64,000 nt of DNA from NCBI GenBank assembly GCA_046328715.1, contig JAXLWB010000046.1, forward strand, positions 1 through 64,000, in the 5' to 3' direction. The stretch comes from JAXLWB01 sp046328715 (GTDB lineage: Bacteria; Chloroflexota; Anaerolineae; Caldilineales; Caldilineaceae). Made by a program: the position numbers and the translations under genes. The notes under the pieces were generated by a model. The model was not told where the DNA came from and searched no databases. It worked only from the letters and a program-made list of their open reading frames with translations. This document shows, piece by piece, positions 51,924-60,363 of this stretch. Each line of letters starts with the position of its first letter. Position 1 is the first letter of the stretch.

Positions 51924-52805
51924 ATGAAAACACTCACACGCCACCACATCGTCTACTCGCTCGATAAATCCCATCCTCCCGCTCTCACCATCGACCCCGG
52001 TGAAACAGTCTTGCTCGAAACCCACGACGCTCGGACTGGCACAATCACCTCCGACGAGCAATTGCTCGACACGCCCCATCCGATCGGTGCCAACCCAGCC
52101 ACCGGTCCGATCTTTGTCAACGGTGCCGAGCCAGGCGATACGCTGGCGGTCGAAATTCTCGATATTCAGTTAGCAGATCGCTGTTATGTCGCCAGCAAAA
52201 CCGGTATTGGTCTATTGGCGCACCTTTCCGAACAGGCAGCCACAAGGGTTATGCCGATCCGGGAGGGTCTAATCCATTTCAACGAGCAAATTCGCCTACC
52301 TGTCCGCCCGATGATTGGCGTGATTGGCGTTGCTCCAGCAGGGGATAGCATTCTAACTGGCGATGTCGGCGTGCATGGCGGCAACATGGACAACCGTTAT
52401 GTAACCACGGGAGCGACAGTCTACTTGCCTGTCTTTGTGCCGGGAGCGCTGCTCGGCATCGGTGATCTACACGCCGCTATGGGCGACAGTGAAATCACCA
52501 TGGTCGGTGCCGAGGTAGCAGCCCATGTGACTGTGCGCATCAACTTGCTCAAAAACCAAGCGTGCAGCCGTCCCTGGCTAGAAAACCCGCACGAATGGAT
52601 CACCACAGGCGACCATCTCGATCCAGGTCAAGCCTGTCGCATCGCTGCCGAGGAGATGACCACGTTGCTGCAACGCGACCTCAACGTGAGCTTTGCCGAA
52701 GCCTACATGTTGATGAGCGCTTGGGGTGACGTGCAACTTTGCCAAATGTGCGAGCCGAATCAAGGTTTTACCACGGCGCGGGCGGTGTTTCCGAAGGTAA
52801 GATAG
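51924..52805 (+). CDS. Acetamidase/formamidase family protein
   Basis: 293 residues from MKTLTRHHIVYSLDK. The FmdA/AmdA pattern is clear: GPIFVNGAEPGDTLAVEILDI, RPMIGVIGVAPAG, GVHGGNMDNRYVTTGATVYLPVFVPGALLGIGDLHAAMGDSEI. It hydrolyses small amides such as formamide or acetamide to ammonia and the acid. Length and metal-site residues (HGGNMD, DLHAAMGD) are normal. A TTG-initiated longer frame starts at 51912; the ATG is preferred. It may supply nitrogen. It is transcribed after the feo operon but 41 nt apart and functionally unrelated. Confidence 0.92.
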   Translation: MKTLTRHHIVYSLDKSHPPALTIDPGETVLLETHDARTGTITSDEQLLDTPHPIGANPATGPIFVNGAEPGDTLAVEILDIQLADRCYVASKTGIGLLAHLSEQAATRVMPIREGLIHFNEQIRLPVRPMIGVIGVAPAGDSILTGDVGVHGGNMDNRYVTTGATVYLPVFVPGALLGIGDLHAAMGDSEITMVGAEVAAHVTVRINLLKNQACSRPWLENPHEWITTGDHLDPGQACRIAAEEMTTLLQRDLNVSFAEAYMLMSAWGDVQLCQMCEPNQGFTTARAVFPKVR

Positions 52806-52848
52806 TACCTTTATCACAAAATCCTTGAACAAACTACAAGAAAAATTT

Positions 52849-52918
52849 CTCGCAGAGGCGCACCCAGAGGGTACCCGGCCCGCATAGGTTTTCTTTGCGA
52901 TCTCTGCGCCTTTGCGAG
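52849..52918. repeat. CTCGCAGAGGCGCA inverted repeat
   Basis: CTCGCAGAGGCGCA at the left and CTCTGCGCCTTTGCGAG at the right pair with few mismatches around GGTACC-containing text. The words match the common GCAAAGGCGCAGAG class. It lies between the convergent formamidase and apiosidase genes. Confidence 0.55.
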
Positions 52919-52961
52919 AGGCTTTGGGTTCCGGCTTGTCCAGGTTAGGGCATTAGAGATT

Positions 52962-53013
52962 GGAGGTTGGAGATAGTCGTAAAAGGACATGTAACCCCTA
53001 ATCTCCAACCTCC
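52962..53013. repeat. AATCTCC-family hairpin
   Basis: GGAGGTTGGAGAT (52962-52974) and ATCTCCAACCTCC (53001-53013) are perfect 13-bp arms with a 26-nt loop, ending 7 nt before the apiosidase stop codon. It could terminate either convergent gene. Confidence 0.6.
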
Positions 53014-53020
53014 CCAATCA

Positions 53021-54376
53021 CTACTTCACCCCCGGTGCCGCAAAACTCGCCGCCGCATCATCCAACACCAGCACCCAACCATGCCATTCGAGAGGTACGG
53101 TGAAAGATCGTGTGCCTTGATTGGGCACTTCGCCGATGCGTTGGGCGAGCCCGGTGTGGGTGTCGTACCACCAGGCGTTGAGCGTGGGACCGTTGAGTTT
53201 GCTTAGGTCGATGGTCGCGCTTTGTATGGCATCTGGGAAGTAGATCATGGCATAGCTACCATCGTCACTGCGGGTGGCGCACAGGTGTTTGCCACCCGTG
53301 CCATTTTCAGAGACAATCAGGCTGTCATCTGGAATGCGGTTGAAGTAAGGACGGCTCTCCATCAGCCGGCGCAGATAAACCATCTGTGCTGCACCCGGTC
53401 GATCCATCGCCTCCCACCAGTAGCGATCCGGGTGATTGACGGGCGGGTTGCGCGGGCTGCAAAACTGCCAGATCGAATGATGGCCATAGGTGACGCCACA
53501 GCCACCCGCAAAGACTGAACGATAGCTCTGCCGACGAACATCATCATCCCGGTAGTAGCCATTGGCTGGGTCCCAGGTGGGCCACGGGCTGACAGGATGA
53601 TCCTCGTAGTTTGGCTCACCATCCACAGTGGGCTTGACAGGAGTCAAACTGTAGTCGTAGGCCACACCTTCCCAACAAGGGGTATCATGTCCGCTGCCAT
53701 GTCCCGATTGAATCATGTTGAAATCGAGCCACGTTTCCTGGTGTAAATGGCGCGAAGTCGAGCGCTGAATGCCGCCCGGTGGGTGATAGGTCATCAGGCA
53801 GGGGCCATTGACACCACTACGGATGCCCTCTGCCATCGCCCGCCAGATCGGTCGCCAATCCTGTCCTTCGTGAACGGGAGGACGATCCCCGCCGATGATC
53901 CAAAGAATGTTGCTATCTTGGGCATAGCGTTGGCCCAGCCATTCGCCGTAGAGACGGGCGTTACTTTCATCGAAAACCGTTGGGCCAAGACCCCACATCG
54001 GCGACACCTTGTCTCCCCACGTCGGCAACAGACCGATATAGAGTCCATAATCAGCCGCCATGCGGATCACATCATCGACCAGGGCAAAATAGGCTTCGTT
54101 GGGGCGAGTGGGATCGGCATCATCGAGTGGCAGCAAGCCATCCGGCGTAGGAATGCGCAGACCATCAAACTCAGCCAGGATGACCGCCTGGATCACGGTG
54201 AAGCCCTTTTGGCTGCGATTGAGCAGATAGCGCCGTGCTTCTTCGCGTGTCAGCCGGTGAAACAGCTCCCAAGCCGTGTCCGCCAACCAGAAAAACGGCT
54301 TGCCCTGCGCCGTCATCAGAAAGCGTCCATTCGGATGAACCTGGATGCGGGGAAGGTGCGTTCGTGGTGGATTCAT
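53021..54376 (-). CDS. Apiosidase-like glycoside hydrolase (DUF4038/GH140 type)
   Basis: 451 residues from MNPPRTHLPRIQVHPNGRF; GGGAG lies about 6 nt before this ATG, which was preferred to the longer frame. GKPFFWLADTAWELFHRLTREEARRYL is the characteristic DUF4038 start. NILWIIGGDRP and MIQSGHGSGHDTP carry the conserved acidic and polar residues of the TIM barrel; KPTVDGEPNYEDH holds the second catalytic acid. The C-terminal beta domain (about 370-450) resembles the putative collagen-binding domain found in the family. It probably removes apiose or arabinose-like sugars from pectic side chains. There is no signal peptide, so it would act inside the cell. Confidence 0.88.
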   Translation of the reverse strand: MNPPRTHLPRIQVHPNGRFLMTAQGKPFFWLADTAWELFHRLTREEARRYLLNRSQKGFTVIQAVILAEFDGLRIPTPDGLLPLDDADPTRPNEAYFALVDDVIRMAADYGLYIGLLPTWGDKVSPMWGLGPTVFDESNARLYGEWLGQRYAQDSNILWIIGGDRPPVHEGQDWRPIWRAMAEGIRSGVNGPCLMTYHPPGGIQRSTSRHLHQETWLDFNMIQSGHGSGHDTPCWEGVAYDYSLTPVKPTVDGEPNYEDHPVSPWPTWDPANGYYRDDDVRRQSYRSVFAGGCGVTYGHHSIWQFCSPRNPPVNHPDRYWWEAMDRPGAAQMVYLRRLMESRPYFNRIPDDSLIVSENGTGGKHLCATRSDDGSYAMIYFPDAIQSATIDLSKLNGPTLNAWWYDTHTGLAQRIGEVPNQGTRSFTVPLEWHGWVLVLDDAAASFAAPGVK

Positions 54377-54492
54377 AAGAACTCCCGTTGTTAAAATGGG
54401 TTGAGTATGGGATAATGAAAGTAGATTATAATCCCATTGTAACTCAAATTGCGCTCGAAACAACACTTCTCAGCCAAAACACTTGTCATCCT

Positions 54493-55776
54493 ATGCTTGA
54501 ACCTACTACCCAATCCGCCATTCTACAAGCCGTCGATGATCTCTTCGACCAGCAGATCGACTTTCTCAAACAACTCGTCGCTATCCCTTCGCTGCGTGGG
54601 CAGGAAGCCCCAGCACAAGACTTGATTGCCGCTACCCTGCGTCGCTTTGGCTACGAGGTAGACCAGTGGAAGCTCAACATCGACGCGCTAAAAGATCACC
54701 CCGGCTTCTCGCCTGTGATGTACGCCGATTACGAGCGCGCCTACGATGTGGTGGGGACCCATCGGCCACGCAGCAGTCAGGGCAAATCGCTGATTCTTCA
54801 AGGCCATGTCGATGTTGTGCCTACCGGCCCGGCTGAAAAGTGGACAACGCCGCCCTTTACACCCACGATCCGAGATGGCTGGATGTACGGACGAGGCGCA
54901 GGCGACATGAAGAATGGCGTCTCGGCCAATCTTTTTGCGGTGGAAGCGATCAAACGCTCGGGCTATCAACCGGCGGCAACCCTCTATCAGCAATCGGTGG
55001 TCGAGGAGGAATGTACGGGCAATGGCGCATTGGCAACCCTGCTGCGCGGCTATCAGGCGGACGGCGTGCTTATTTCCGAGCCGCACCGCGAAGAGTTGAT
55101 GAATGCCCAAGTTGGCGTGCTTTGGGTACAGGTGGAACTCAACGTGATGCCAGTTCATGCAGGCTACGCTGCCTCTACCTTCAACTTGATCGAAGCCTGT
55201 TTCCCGATCATGCAGGCGCTGCGCCAACTGGAAGCAAAGTGGAATGCCGACAAGCAACCCTCCTTTGCCGATGTGGACTATCCTGTAAAATTTGTGGTGA
55301 GCAAAATCCAAGGGGGCGAATGGACGTCGAGCGTGCCCTCACGTTGCAGCTTTGACGTGCGCATCGGTATTTATCCTGAATGGCAGGTCGCCGATTGCCA
55401 GGCAGAGATCGAAGCAACCATCCGCCAGGCTACGGCGCAAGATCCCGTGCTGGCTCACAATCCACCGACCATTCGCTGGCATGGCTTTCTTTCGCCAGGC
55501 TATGTGTTACCCAAAGGCAGCGCAGTCGAAGCAGCATTGGCTACAGCCCATCAGGCAGTCAACCATCGACCGCTACAGCGCCACAAAGCCACTGCGCTCA
55601 CCGACAGCCGCTTTTACGGACTTTACCAGAACACCCCTGCGTTGGTCTACGGACCTACCGTCAAAAACATCCACAGCTTCGACGAAGCAACCGATCTGGA
55701 AAGCCTGCGCCGCGTAACCAAGGTGATCGCCTTGTTTGTGGCAGAGTGGTGTGGGTTGGAGGAGCGATCTGGGTAA
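54493..55776 (+). CDS. M20/ArgE family peptidase or deacylase
   Basis: 427 residues from MLEPTTQSAIL. SLILQGHVDVVPTG holds the first metal His and catalytic Asp, GRGAGDMKNG the bridging Asp, VVEEECTGNG the catalytic Glu pair, and the C-terminal VYGPTVKNIHSFDE the last His. Thus all metal-site residues of the acetylornithine deacetylase/succinyl-diaminopimelate desuccinylase family are present. The dimerisation (lid) domain lies at about 195-310. Substrate could be an N-acyl amino acid or dipeptide. It is divergent from the apiosidase gene and followed by a GNAT acetyltransferase gene. Confidence 0.9.
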   Translation: MLEPTTQSAILQAVDDLFDQQIDFLKQLVAIPSLRGQEAPAQDLIAATLRRFGYEVDQWKLNIDALKDHPGFSPVMYADYERAYDVVGTHRPRSSQGKSLILQGHVDVVPTGPAEKWTTPPFTPTIRDGWMYGRGAGDMKNGVSANLFAVEAIKRSGYQPAATLYQQSVVEEECTGNGALATLLRGYQADGVLISEPHREELMNAQVGVLWVQVELNVMPVHAGYAASTFNLIEACFPIMQALRQLEAKWNADKQPSFADVDYPVKFVVSKIQGGEWTSSVPSRCSFDVRIGIYPEWQVADCQAEIEATIRQATAQDPVLAHNPPTIRWHGFLSPGYVLPKGSAVEAALATAHQAVNHRPLQRHKATALTDSRFYGLYQNTPALVYGPTVKNIHSFDEATDLESLRRVTKVIALFVAEWCGLEERSG

Positions 55777-55798
55777 AAGAGGATACAACGACTCATAC

Positions 55799-56680
55799 AT
55801 GAACAAACTTGGATTACATATCAGTGCTGATTTAACCGACTCCGACTTCGCCCAAATCCGCGACCTAGAATCCATCTGCAATCAAAGCGAAAAGATCAAC
55901 GTCAAGCTCAACTGGGGCTTGATGAAGATGCGCGAGCCAGACAAGCCGAGCGACTTCTGCTTCTATGAGCAAGGACAACTGGTCGGCTACATGCCACTCG
56001 ACGGCTTCGGCGACCAGTTTGAGATCACAGCCATCGTGCATCCTGCATATCGTCGGCAAGGTATCTTCAAGCAACTCTTTGCCGCAGCTCACCAGGAGGC
56101 GATGCGCCGTAACGCAGCTCGGCTCTTGCTGGTCAATTACCGCAATTCGCAGAGTGGCAATGCGACTGTTCGCGCTTTGGGTCTGCCCTACTATAACTCC
56201 GAATACCACATGGAAACCAGCGCCGCCGAACTCACGTCACTGCCTGCCAGCCAGATCCAACTGGTTGAGGTCACGGCGGAAAATGTTAGAGATCTCTCGT
56301 CCTCGCTGGGCAGCAGCTTTGGCGCAGGCGAATGGAATTCGGAAGCCGCACTGCTGGCCGATCAGCAGCGCAAAGATGGCAAATATTATCTGGCCGAACT
56401 AGCTGGTACGCAGATCGGTCAGATCGGCATGGTGGACGAAGGAAACCAAGCTGTCTATATTCGTGCCGTGGGCATTGCGCCGGAGTGGCGCGGGCATGGC
56501 TATGGACGACAACTTCTCTCGGCACTCGTGCAAAAGCTACGAGATGAAGGCTATCAACGATATGCACTGGATGTCGAGACGCAGAACACCAACGCGCTTT
56601 CGCTCTATCAATCGTGCGGCTTCCATGAGACGAATGTATATGATTATTACACCGTTCCGTTGGCTCTGGTACACGGATGA
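55799..56680 (+). CDS. Tandem-GNAT acetyltransferase
   Basis: 293 residues with two GNAT domains. The first acetyl-CoA loop is AIVHPAYRRQGIFKQLF, the second GIAPEWRGHGYGRQLLSAL, so both carry the R-x-x-G-x-G/A type pyrophosphate loop, the second more canonical. The ending ALDVETQNTNALSLYQSCGF is typical. Two-domain GNATs include mycothiol synthase MshD; this may be another N-acetyltransferase of small molecules. It lies 22 nt after the M20 gene on the same strand, an apparent pair (perhaps acylation and deacylation, inference). The start was chosen at the ATG after a TTG. Confidence 0.85.
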   Translation: MNKLGLHISADLTDSDFAQIRDLESICNQSEKINVKLNWGLMKMREPDKPSDFCFYEQGQLVGYMPLDGFGDQFEITAIVHPAYRRQGIFKQLFAAAHQEAMRRNAARLLLVNYRNSQSGNATVRALGLPYYNSEYHMETSAAELTSLPASQIQLVEVTAENVRDLSSSLGSSFGAGEWNSEAALLADQQRKDGKYYLAELAGTQIGQIGMVDEGNQAVYIRAVGIAPEWRGHGYGRQLLSALVQKLRDEGYQRYALDVETQNTNALSLYQSCGFHETNVYDYYTVPLALVHG

Positions 56681-56767
56681 CGCGGATGGCACGGATTCTC
56701 ACTGATCTTTTATCAGTTTTTAATCCGTATTCATCCTGGCAATTTCCGTATGATCCGCGTACCGATC
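56675..56767. repeat. ATCCGCGTACCGATC 5' element, second copy
   Basis: This stretch contains GATGACGCGGAT near the left, TCACTGATC...ATCAGTTTTTAATCCG in the middle, and the 15-mer ATCCGCGTACCGATC (56753-56767) at the right end, identical to 45750-45764. Each copy lies directly upstream of a start codon (56787 here). Confidence 0.55.
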
Positions 56768-56786
56768 ACACCTATTTTCACATCAG

Positions 56787-57236
56787 ATGGATTCTATGAA
56801 TATGACCCCCAATCTACAACCTTCAAGCTTTTTTGATGAGATCCGAGCCATTCTAGCCCAAGCGCGGCAGAAGGCATACACAGCCGTCAACTTTGCGATG
56901 GTCGAAGCCTATTGGCAGATCGGCAAACGAATTGTCGAGGAAGAACAGAACGGCAAAGATCGAGCAGATTACGGTTCGTTTTTAATCAAAGAGCTAGCCA
57001 AACAACTTTCACAGGAGTTTGGCAAAGGGTTTGCAATCGCCAATCTTAAAAATTTCCGACAGTTTTATCTGACCTTTCCAGAATTTGAAAAAAGCTACGC
57101 GGCGCGTAGCTTTTTGACATGGTCCCATTATCGACTCATCATGCGCGTGGAAAGTCCATCAGCGCGTGACTACTACATCTCAGAGGCTGCCGAGCAGAAC
57201 TGGAGTACGCGCCAACTGGAACGAAATATCAACTAG
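56787..57236 (+). pseudogene. DUF1016 N-terminal domain only, truncated YhcG-like gene
   Basis: 149 residues. FFDEIRAILAQARQKAYTAVNFAMVEAYWQIGKRIVEEEQ, YGSFLIKELAKQLSQEFGKGF and FLTWSHYRLIMRVESPSARDYYISEAAEQNWSTRQLERNIN match the DUF1016 N-terminal domain. In complete members this is followed by a PDDEXK nuclease-like domain of about 180 residues. Here a TAG comes right after ERNIN, only 3 nt before the stop of the convergent beta-lactamase-like gene, and no nuclease remnant follows in any frame. The gene is best read as a 3'-deleted fragment; a deliberately short protein cannot be excluded. It follows a repeat copy at 56753-56767. Confidence 0.65.
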
Positions 57237-57238
57237 TC

Positions 57239-58852
57239 CTACTCGATCTTCTCTCCACGACTCACCACTGGAATATACTCCTTAATCGCTTTATATCCTG
57301 GCGGCGGTTTGAGAAGTGGCGGTGCTGATGCATTTTTACCAGTGAGTTGGCTTTCAAACGCAAAGAAATTCCACGTAATACGGCTCAGATCTTGCATAGT
57401 GCCGTTGCTGGTGCCCCAATCCATCCAGTTTTTGCGGTAGAGAAAGATGCTGATCACATAGGGTCCGGTCGGTCCCCAGACGAGAGCGACATCGCTGTGC
57501 GTCTCGAAAGCAAAGCCATGCTTGTGAACAATCCACTGCTGCTTGAACTTGGGCAGACCCGCCCAAGCCAACTCCTGAAACTCATCATGAGTCATGTAAT
57601 AGAGAATCTGCCAACATTCATCGCTCGTAATGTCATTCGGAAAGACCTCGAGCAGATGGCCCTTGCCCTGTGTACACTCGTAGATGGCAGAGAGAATCTC
57701 ACCCATTTCACGCGGGGTTGATTGCAGATTGCTGTCGGGGTTGGTGTCCCAGACAGTTTGCTGATTGCCCGGTGTGGAAATCTGCGGCAATTGGACATTG
57801 GAATCGTAGCCCGACTGCATATAAGTACTGGTGTAGCCTAGCTCCTGCATCACCTGCGTAAAGTAACGTGTACCAGCACCGATATCGCCATCGCCCAGGA
57901 AGGTCAAGAGTTGGTTTGCTGCAAAGTTGTTGCTTTCACCTAGTGCATAGTCGAGCCACTGGCCGACTTGTTGTGCAGTCTCATCATCAGCGGCGATACC
58001 ATGTGGTAGTTTGCGCATAATCGCCGTAGCGATGCCAATTTTCATGGTTGACATGCCCGAAAAAGCGACATCGACATCCACGTTTGCTTCTTCATCGGTA
58101 GTGAGATCACGTACATAAACTGTGGCAAAGCCAGGGAAGTTGCTAAGTGTATCGCTCAACACCGCCGAAAGATCGAGCATGGAGGGGGTGGGTGGTTTCG
58201 TTTCGTCAAGCACCAGGTCGACCTGGCGATGATCGGGACGGGTCAGCGCATCAATGACGCGTGGCAGGCTGGCTTCCAGGTCGAGGGTGTAGCCGGAGGA
58301 ACCGACCACCCACGTCCAATCGCGGGTATAGGCTCCGACAAAGCCTGGCGGGATCTCGACCGCCGATTCTGCTCCTTCGCTCCATCGGTCGGCGGGAGTG
58401 AGGGCATGTGGAGGTTGGGGCGTGGAGTTATGTTCGGCGGCGACTTGCTCTAGCCAGGAGCGCAGCTTTTTCTGATTGATCGTAAATCGAACCGGTACTG
58501 AGCGCCGCCGTTGTCCAAAGCCGAGTCCATAACGGAGGGCAATGTCGATAAAGTCGGTGCCGTGTAAAAACTGCCCAGCCTCCATCACCATCTGATCGAC
58601 ATCGATCTGAAAGTCGATCAGATGCGGACGCAGCGCTATTCGTTCCTTGCCAAAGCGTACTTCGACTACTTCATCGTAGACTTCCTGCAAATGGCTGCGG
58701 ATCTCGGCGACATCTTTGATCCCATCCACATCCACGCCCGCCAGCGTTACCCCAGGCGGAATCGGTGCCGCGTAAGCCTTAAAACGTGTATAAAGTGGGA
58801 AGAGCGCCAAACCGCAGAGCAAGAAGATGACGAAGGTCGTGAATCGTCGCAT
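57239..58852 (-). CDS. Class A beta-lactamase-like serine hydrolase, membrane-anchored
   Basis: 537 residues. A hydrophobic N-terminus (about 5-27) is a signal anchor. A peptidoglycan-binding-4/VanW-like region (about 33-140, GVTLAGVDVDGI) precedes a C-terminal beta-lactamase2 domain. S268-T-M-K271 is the SxxK active site, GESNNFAANQLL gives SNN in place of SDN, and VHKHGF replaces KTG. The family hydrolyses or modifies peptidoglycan-related substrates or beta-lactams. The altered SNN/KHG motifs resemble non-penicillinase members, so resistance is not implied. Two nearby sites support the start: an extended -10 TGCTATAAT ends 6 nt before the ATG. Confidence 0.85.
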   Translation of the reverse strand: MRRFTTFVIFLLCGLALFPLYTRFKAYAAPIPPGVTLAGVDVDGIKDVAEIRSHLQEVYDEVVEVRFGKERIALRPHLIDFQIDVDQMVMEAGQFLHGTDFIDIALRYGLGFGQRRRSVPVRFTINQKKLRSWLEQVAAEHNSTPQPPHALTPADRWSEGAESAVEIPPGFVGAYTRDWTWVVGSSGYTLDLEASLPRVIDALTRPDHRQVDLVLDETKPPTPSMLDLSAVLSDTLSNFPGFATVYVRDLTTDEEANVDVDVAFSGMSTMKIGIATAIMRKLPHGIAADDETAQQVGQWLDYALGESNNFAANQLLTFLGDGDIGAGTRYFTQVMQELGYTSTYMQSGYDSNVQLPQISTPGNQQTVWDTNPDSNLQSTPREMGEILSAIYECTQGKGHLLEVFPNDITSDECWQILYYMTHDEFQELAWAGLPKFKQQWIVHKHGFAFETHSDVALVWGPTGPYVISIFLYRKNWMDWGTSNGTMQDLSRITWNFFAFESQLTGKNASAPPLLKPPPGYKAIKEYIPVVSRGEKIE

Positions 58853-58858
58853 GAGGAG

Positions 58859-58867
58859 ATTATAGCA
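58859..58867 (-). promoter_or_regulatory. Extended -10 promoter, leaderless
   Basis: On the minus strand TGCTATAAT (TATAAT at 58859-58864) ends 6 nt before the ATG at 58852. Transcription would start at the ATG. The upstream AATCTCC hairpin (58885-58948) covers the -35 region. Confidence 0.55.
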
Positions 58868-58884
58868 TGGGGAGATTAGAGATT

Positions 58885-58948
58885 GGAGATTGGGAGATTA
58901 GGAGATTGAAAAGGCGAGACTCATTCAATCTCCTAATCTCCCAATCTC
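58885..58948. repeat. AATCTCC-family hairpin with 25-bp arms
   Basis: Arms 58886-58910 and 58924-58948 pair perfectly over 25 bp (GAGATTGGGAGATTAGGAGA... against its reverse complement) around a 13-nt loop. It is the largest member of the family in the window and lies 5 nt from the aminotransferase stop and upstream of the beta-lactamase-like promoter. Confidence 0.75.
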
Positions 58949-58952
58949 TCCT

Positions 58953-60254
58953 TTACATCATCTCGCGCAACACACTGCGTGCCGTCTCCACGGCGTGGTC
59001 GATCTCGGCCTCGGTGTGGACGCCGGAGAGATACCAGAGTCCGCGCCCGATCACACGCACGCCGTGATCTTGCATCAGGCGGATGAATTGACCCATTTTC
59101 GGGCGGTCAAAGCTGAGGGTATCACGATAGTCGTAGACGGCGGGCAGCGAGGTAAAGCTGGTGTTCAACATCGGTCCCATGCCTTGCACGAGCAGGTTTT
59201 GACCGGTTTCCGCTGCTGCGAGACGTAGGCCGTCCATCAGCCGTTGTCCTAGTGCAAAGAGTCGAGTATGTACCTGATCTCGTTCGAGAATTTCAATGGT
59301 CTTGAGCGCGGCAGCGATGGTCGGGTTGCCGGCGTTCATGGTACCGGCATGGATAACTTTGCCCTCGGCAATCGGCTGCATCCATTGTTGTTTGCCTACC
59401 AAAGCGCTGATTGGATAGCCGTTGGCCATTGCCTTAGCAAAGACAGCCAAGTCGGGTGTGATGCCAAAGTAACCTTGTGCGCCACCCATGCCCAAGCGGA
59501 AACCAGTAATCACTTCGTCGAAGATCAGGGCAATCCCGTATTGATCGCACAGCGAACGCAGCCCTTCGAGAAAGCCAGGGCGAGGCGGAATACAGCCAGC
59601 ATTGCACATCACCGGCTCGGTAATGATGGCGGCAATCTCGCTGCTTCGTTTCGCCAGCGTTTGCTCGACCAACGCCAGATCATTCCAGGGCAGCACAATA
59701 AATTCATCGCTCACCTCAGGCGGCAATCCTTGCGTCCACGGAATGAGATTGGGCGTCTCCCGTTCACCCAACGCCTCAACCGAAGCCGCCCCTACATTCC
59801 AGGCGACATTGTCCAGCCAGCCGTGATAGTGTCCTTCGAAACGGAGAAACTTCGGGCGTCCAGTCACCGCCCGCGCCACACGCAGTGCCGCATGATCCGC
59901 CTCCGATCCAGAAAGGCTAAAGCGCACCAGTTCGGCACAGGGAACGATCTGCTGGATCTTTTCGGCCAGTTCCAGTTCCAGCATATGCTGACCAGCAAAG
60001 AGTTGACCTTCTTGCGAGGCTTCAGCCACGGCACTGAGCACTTCGGGATGACTGTGACCAAGAATCAACGGCCCCTGGCTGAGGGTGAAATCAAGATATT
60101 CGTTTTCATCGGCATCGACGATGCGGCTGCCTTTGGCCTGGGTATAGAAAAGCGGGTGCGGAGCATTGAACTTACGGAATTCGCTCGAAACCCCGCCTGC
60201 CAACACACGTTTGGCTCGTTCGTAGAGCGCTTGGGAATTTGGGTAGGTTTTCAT
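58953..60254 (-). CDS. Class III aminotransferase, glutamate-1-semialdehyde aminomutase-like
   Basis: 433 residues. RVLAGGVSSEFRKFNAPHPLFYTQAKGSRIVDADENEYLDF, FSLSGSEADHAALRVARAVTGRPKFLRFEGHYHGW, LIFDEVITGFRLGMGG and the PLP lysine K274 in VFAKAMANGYP match the HemL-like branch of class III aminotransferases. GTMNAGNPTIAAAL is also typical. True HemL has a different lysine context (GKIIGGG), so this may be a related transaminase or aminomutase rather than the heme enzyme. No other heme gene is nearby. The start has no obvious ribosome site. Confidence 0.85.
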   Translation of the reverse strand: MKTYPNSQALYERAKRVLAGGVSSEFRKFNAPHPLFYTQAKGSRIVDADENEYLDFTLSQGPLILGHSHPEVLSAVAEASQEGQLFAGQHMLELELAEKIQQIVPCAELVRFSLSGSEADHAALRVARAVTGRPKFLRFEGHYHGWLDNVAWNVGAASVEALGERETPNLIPWTQGLPPEVSDEFIVLPWNDLALVEQTLAKRSSEIAAIITEPVMCNAGCIPPRPGFLEGLRSLCDQYGIALIFDEVITGFRLGMGGAQGYFGITPDLAVFAKAMANGYPISALVGKQQWMQPIAEGKVIHAGTMNAGNPTIAAALKTIEILERDQVHTRLFALGQRLMDGLRLAAAETGQNLLVQGMGPMLNTSFTSLPAVYDYRDTLSFDRPKMGQFIRLMQDHGVRVIGRGLWYLSGVHTEAEIDHAVETARSVLREMM

Positions 60255-60363
60255 GGATTTGCTTTCGTACGTTGAAAAATCTGCGCTTCATTGCAACTTG
60301 TTTTCGCCATCATACCCTAAATAGAGTTTGTCCGCAATCGAAGCGCAGCAAATCCACCACCTC

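Noticed and set aside
54377..54492. Promoter at ATTATAAT between the divergent apiosidase and M20 genes
   Set aside because: The hexamer is good but no -35 at 16-18 nt is found on either strand, so I do not list it.
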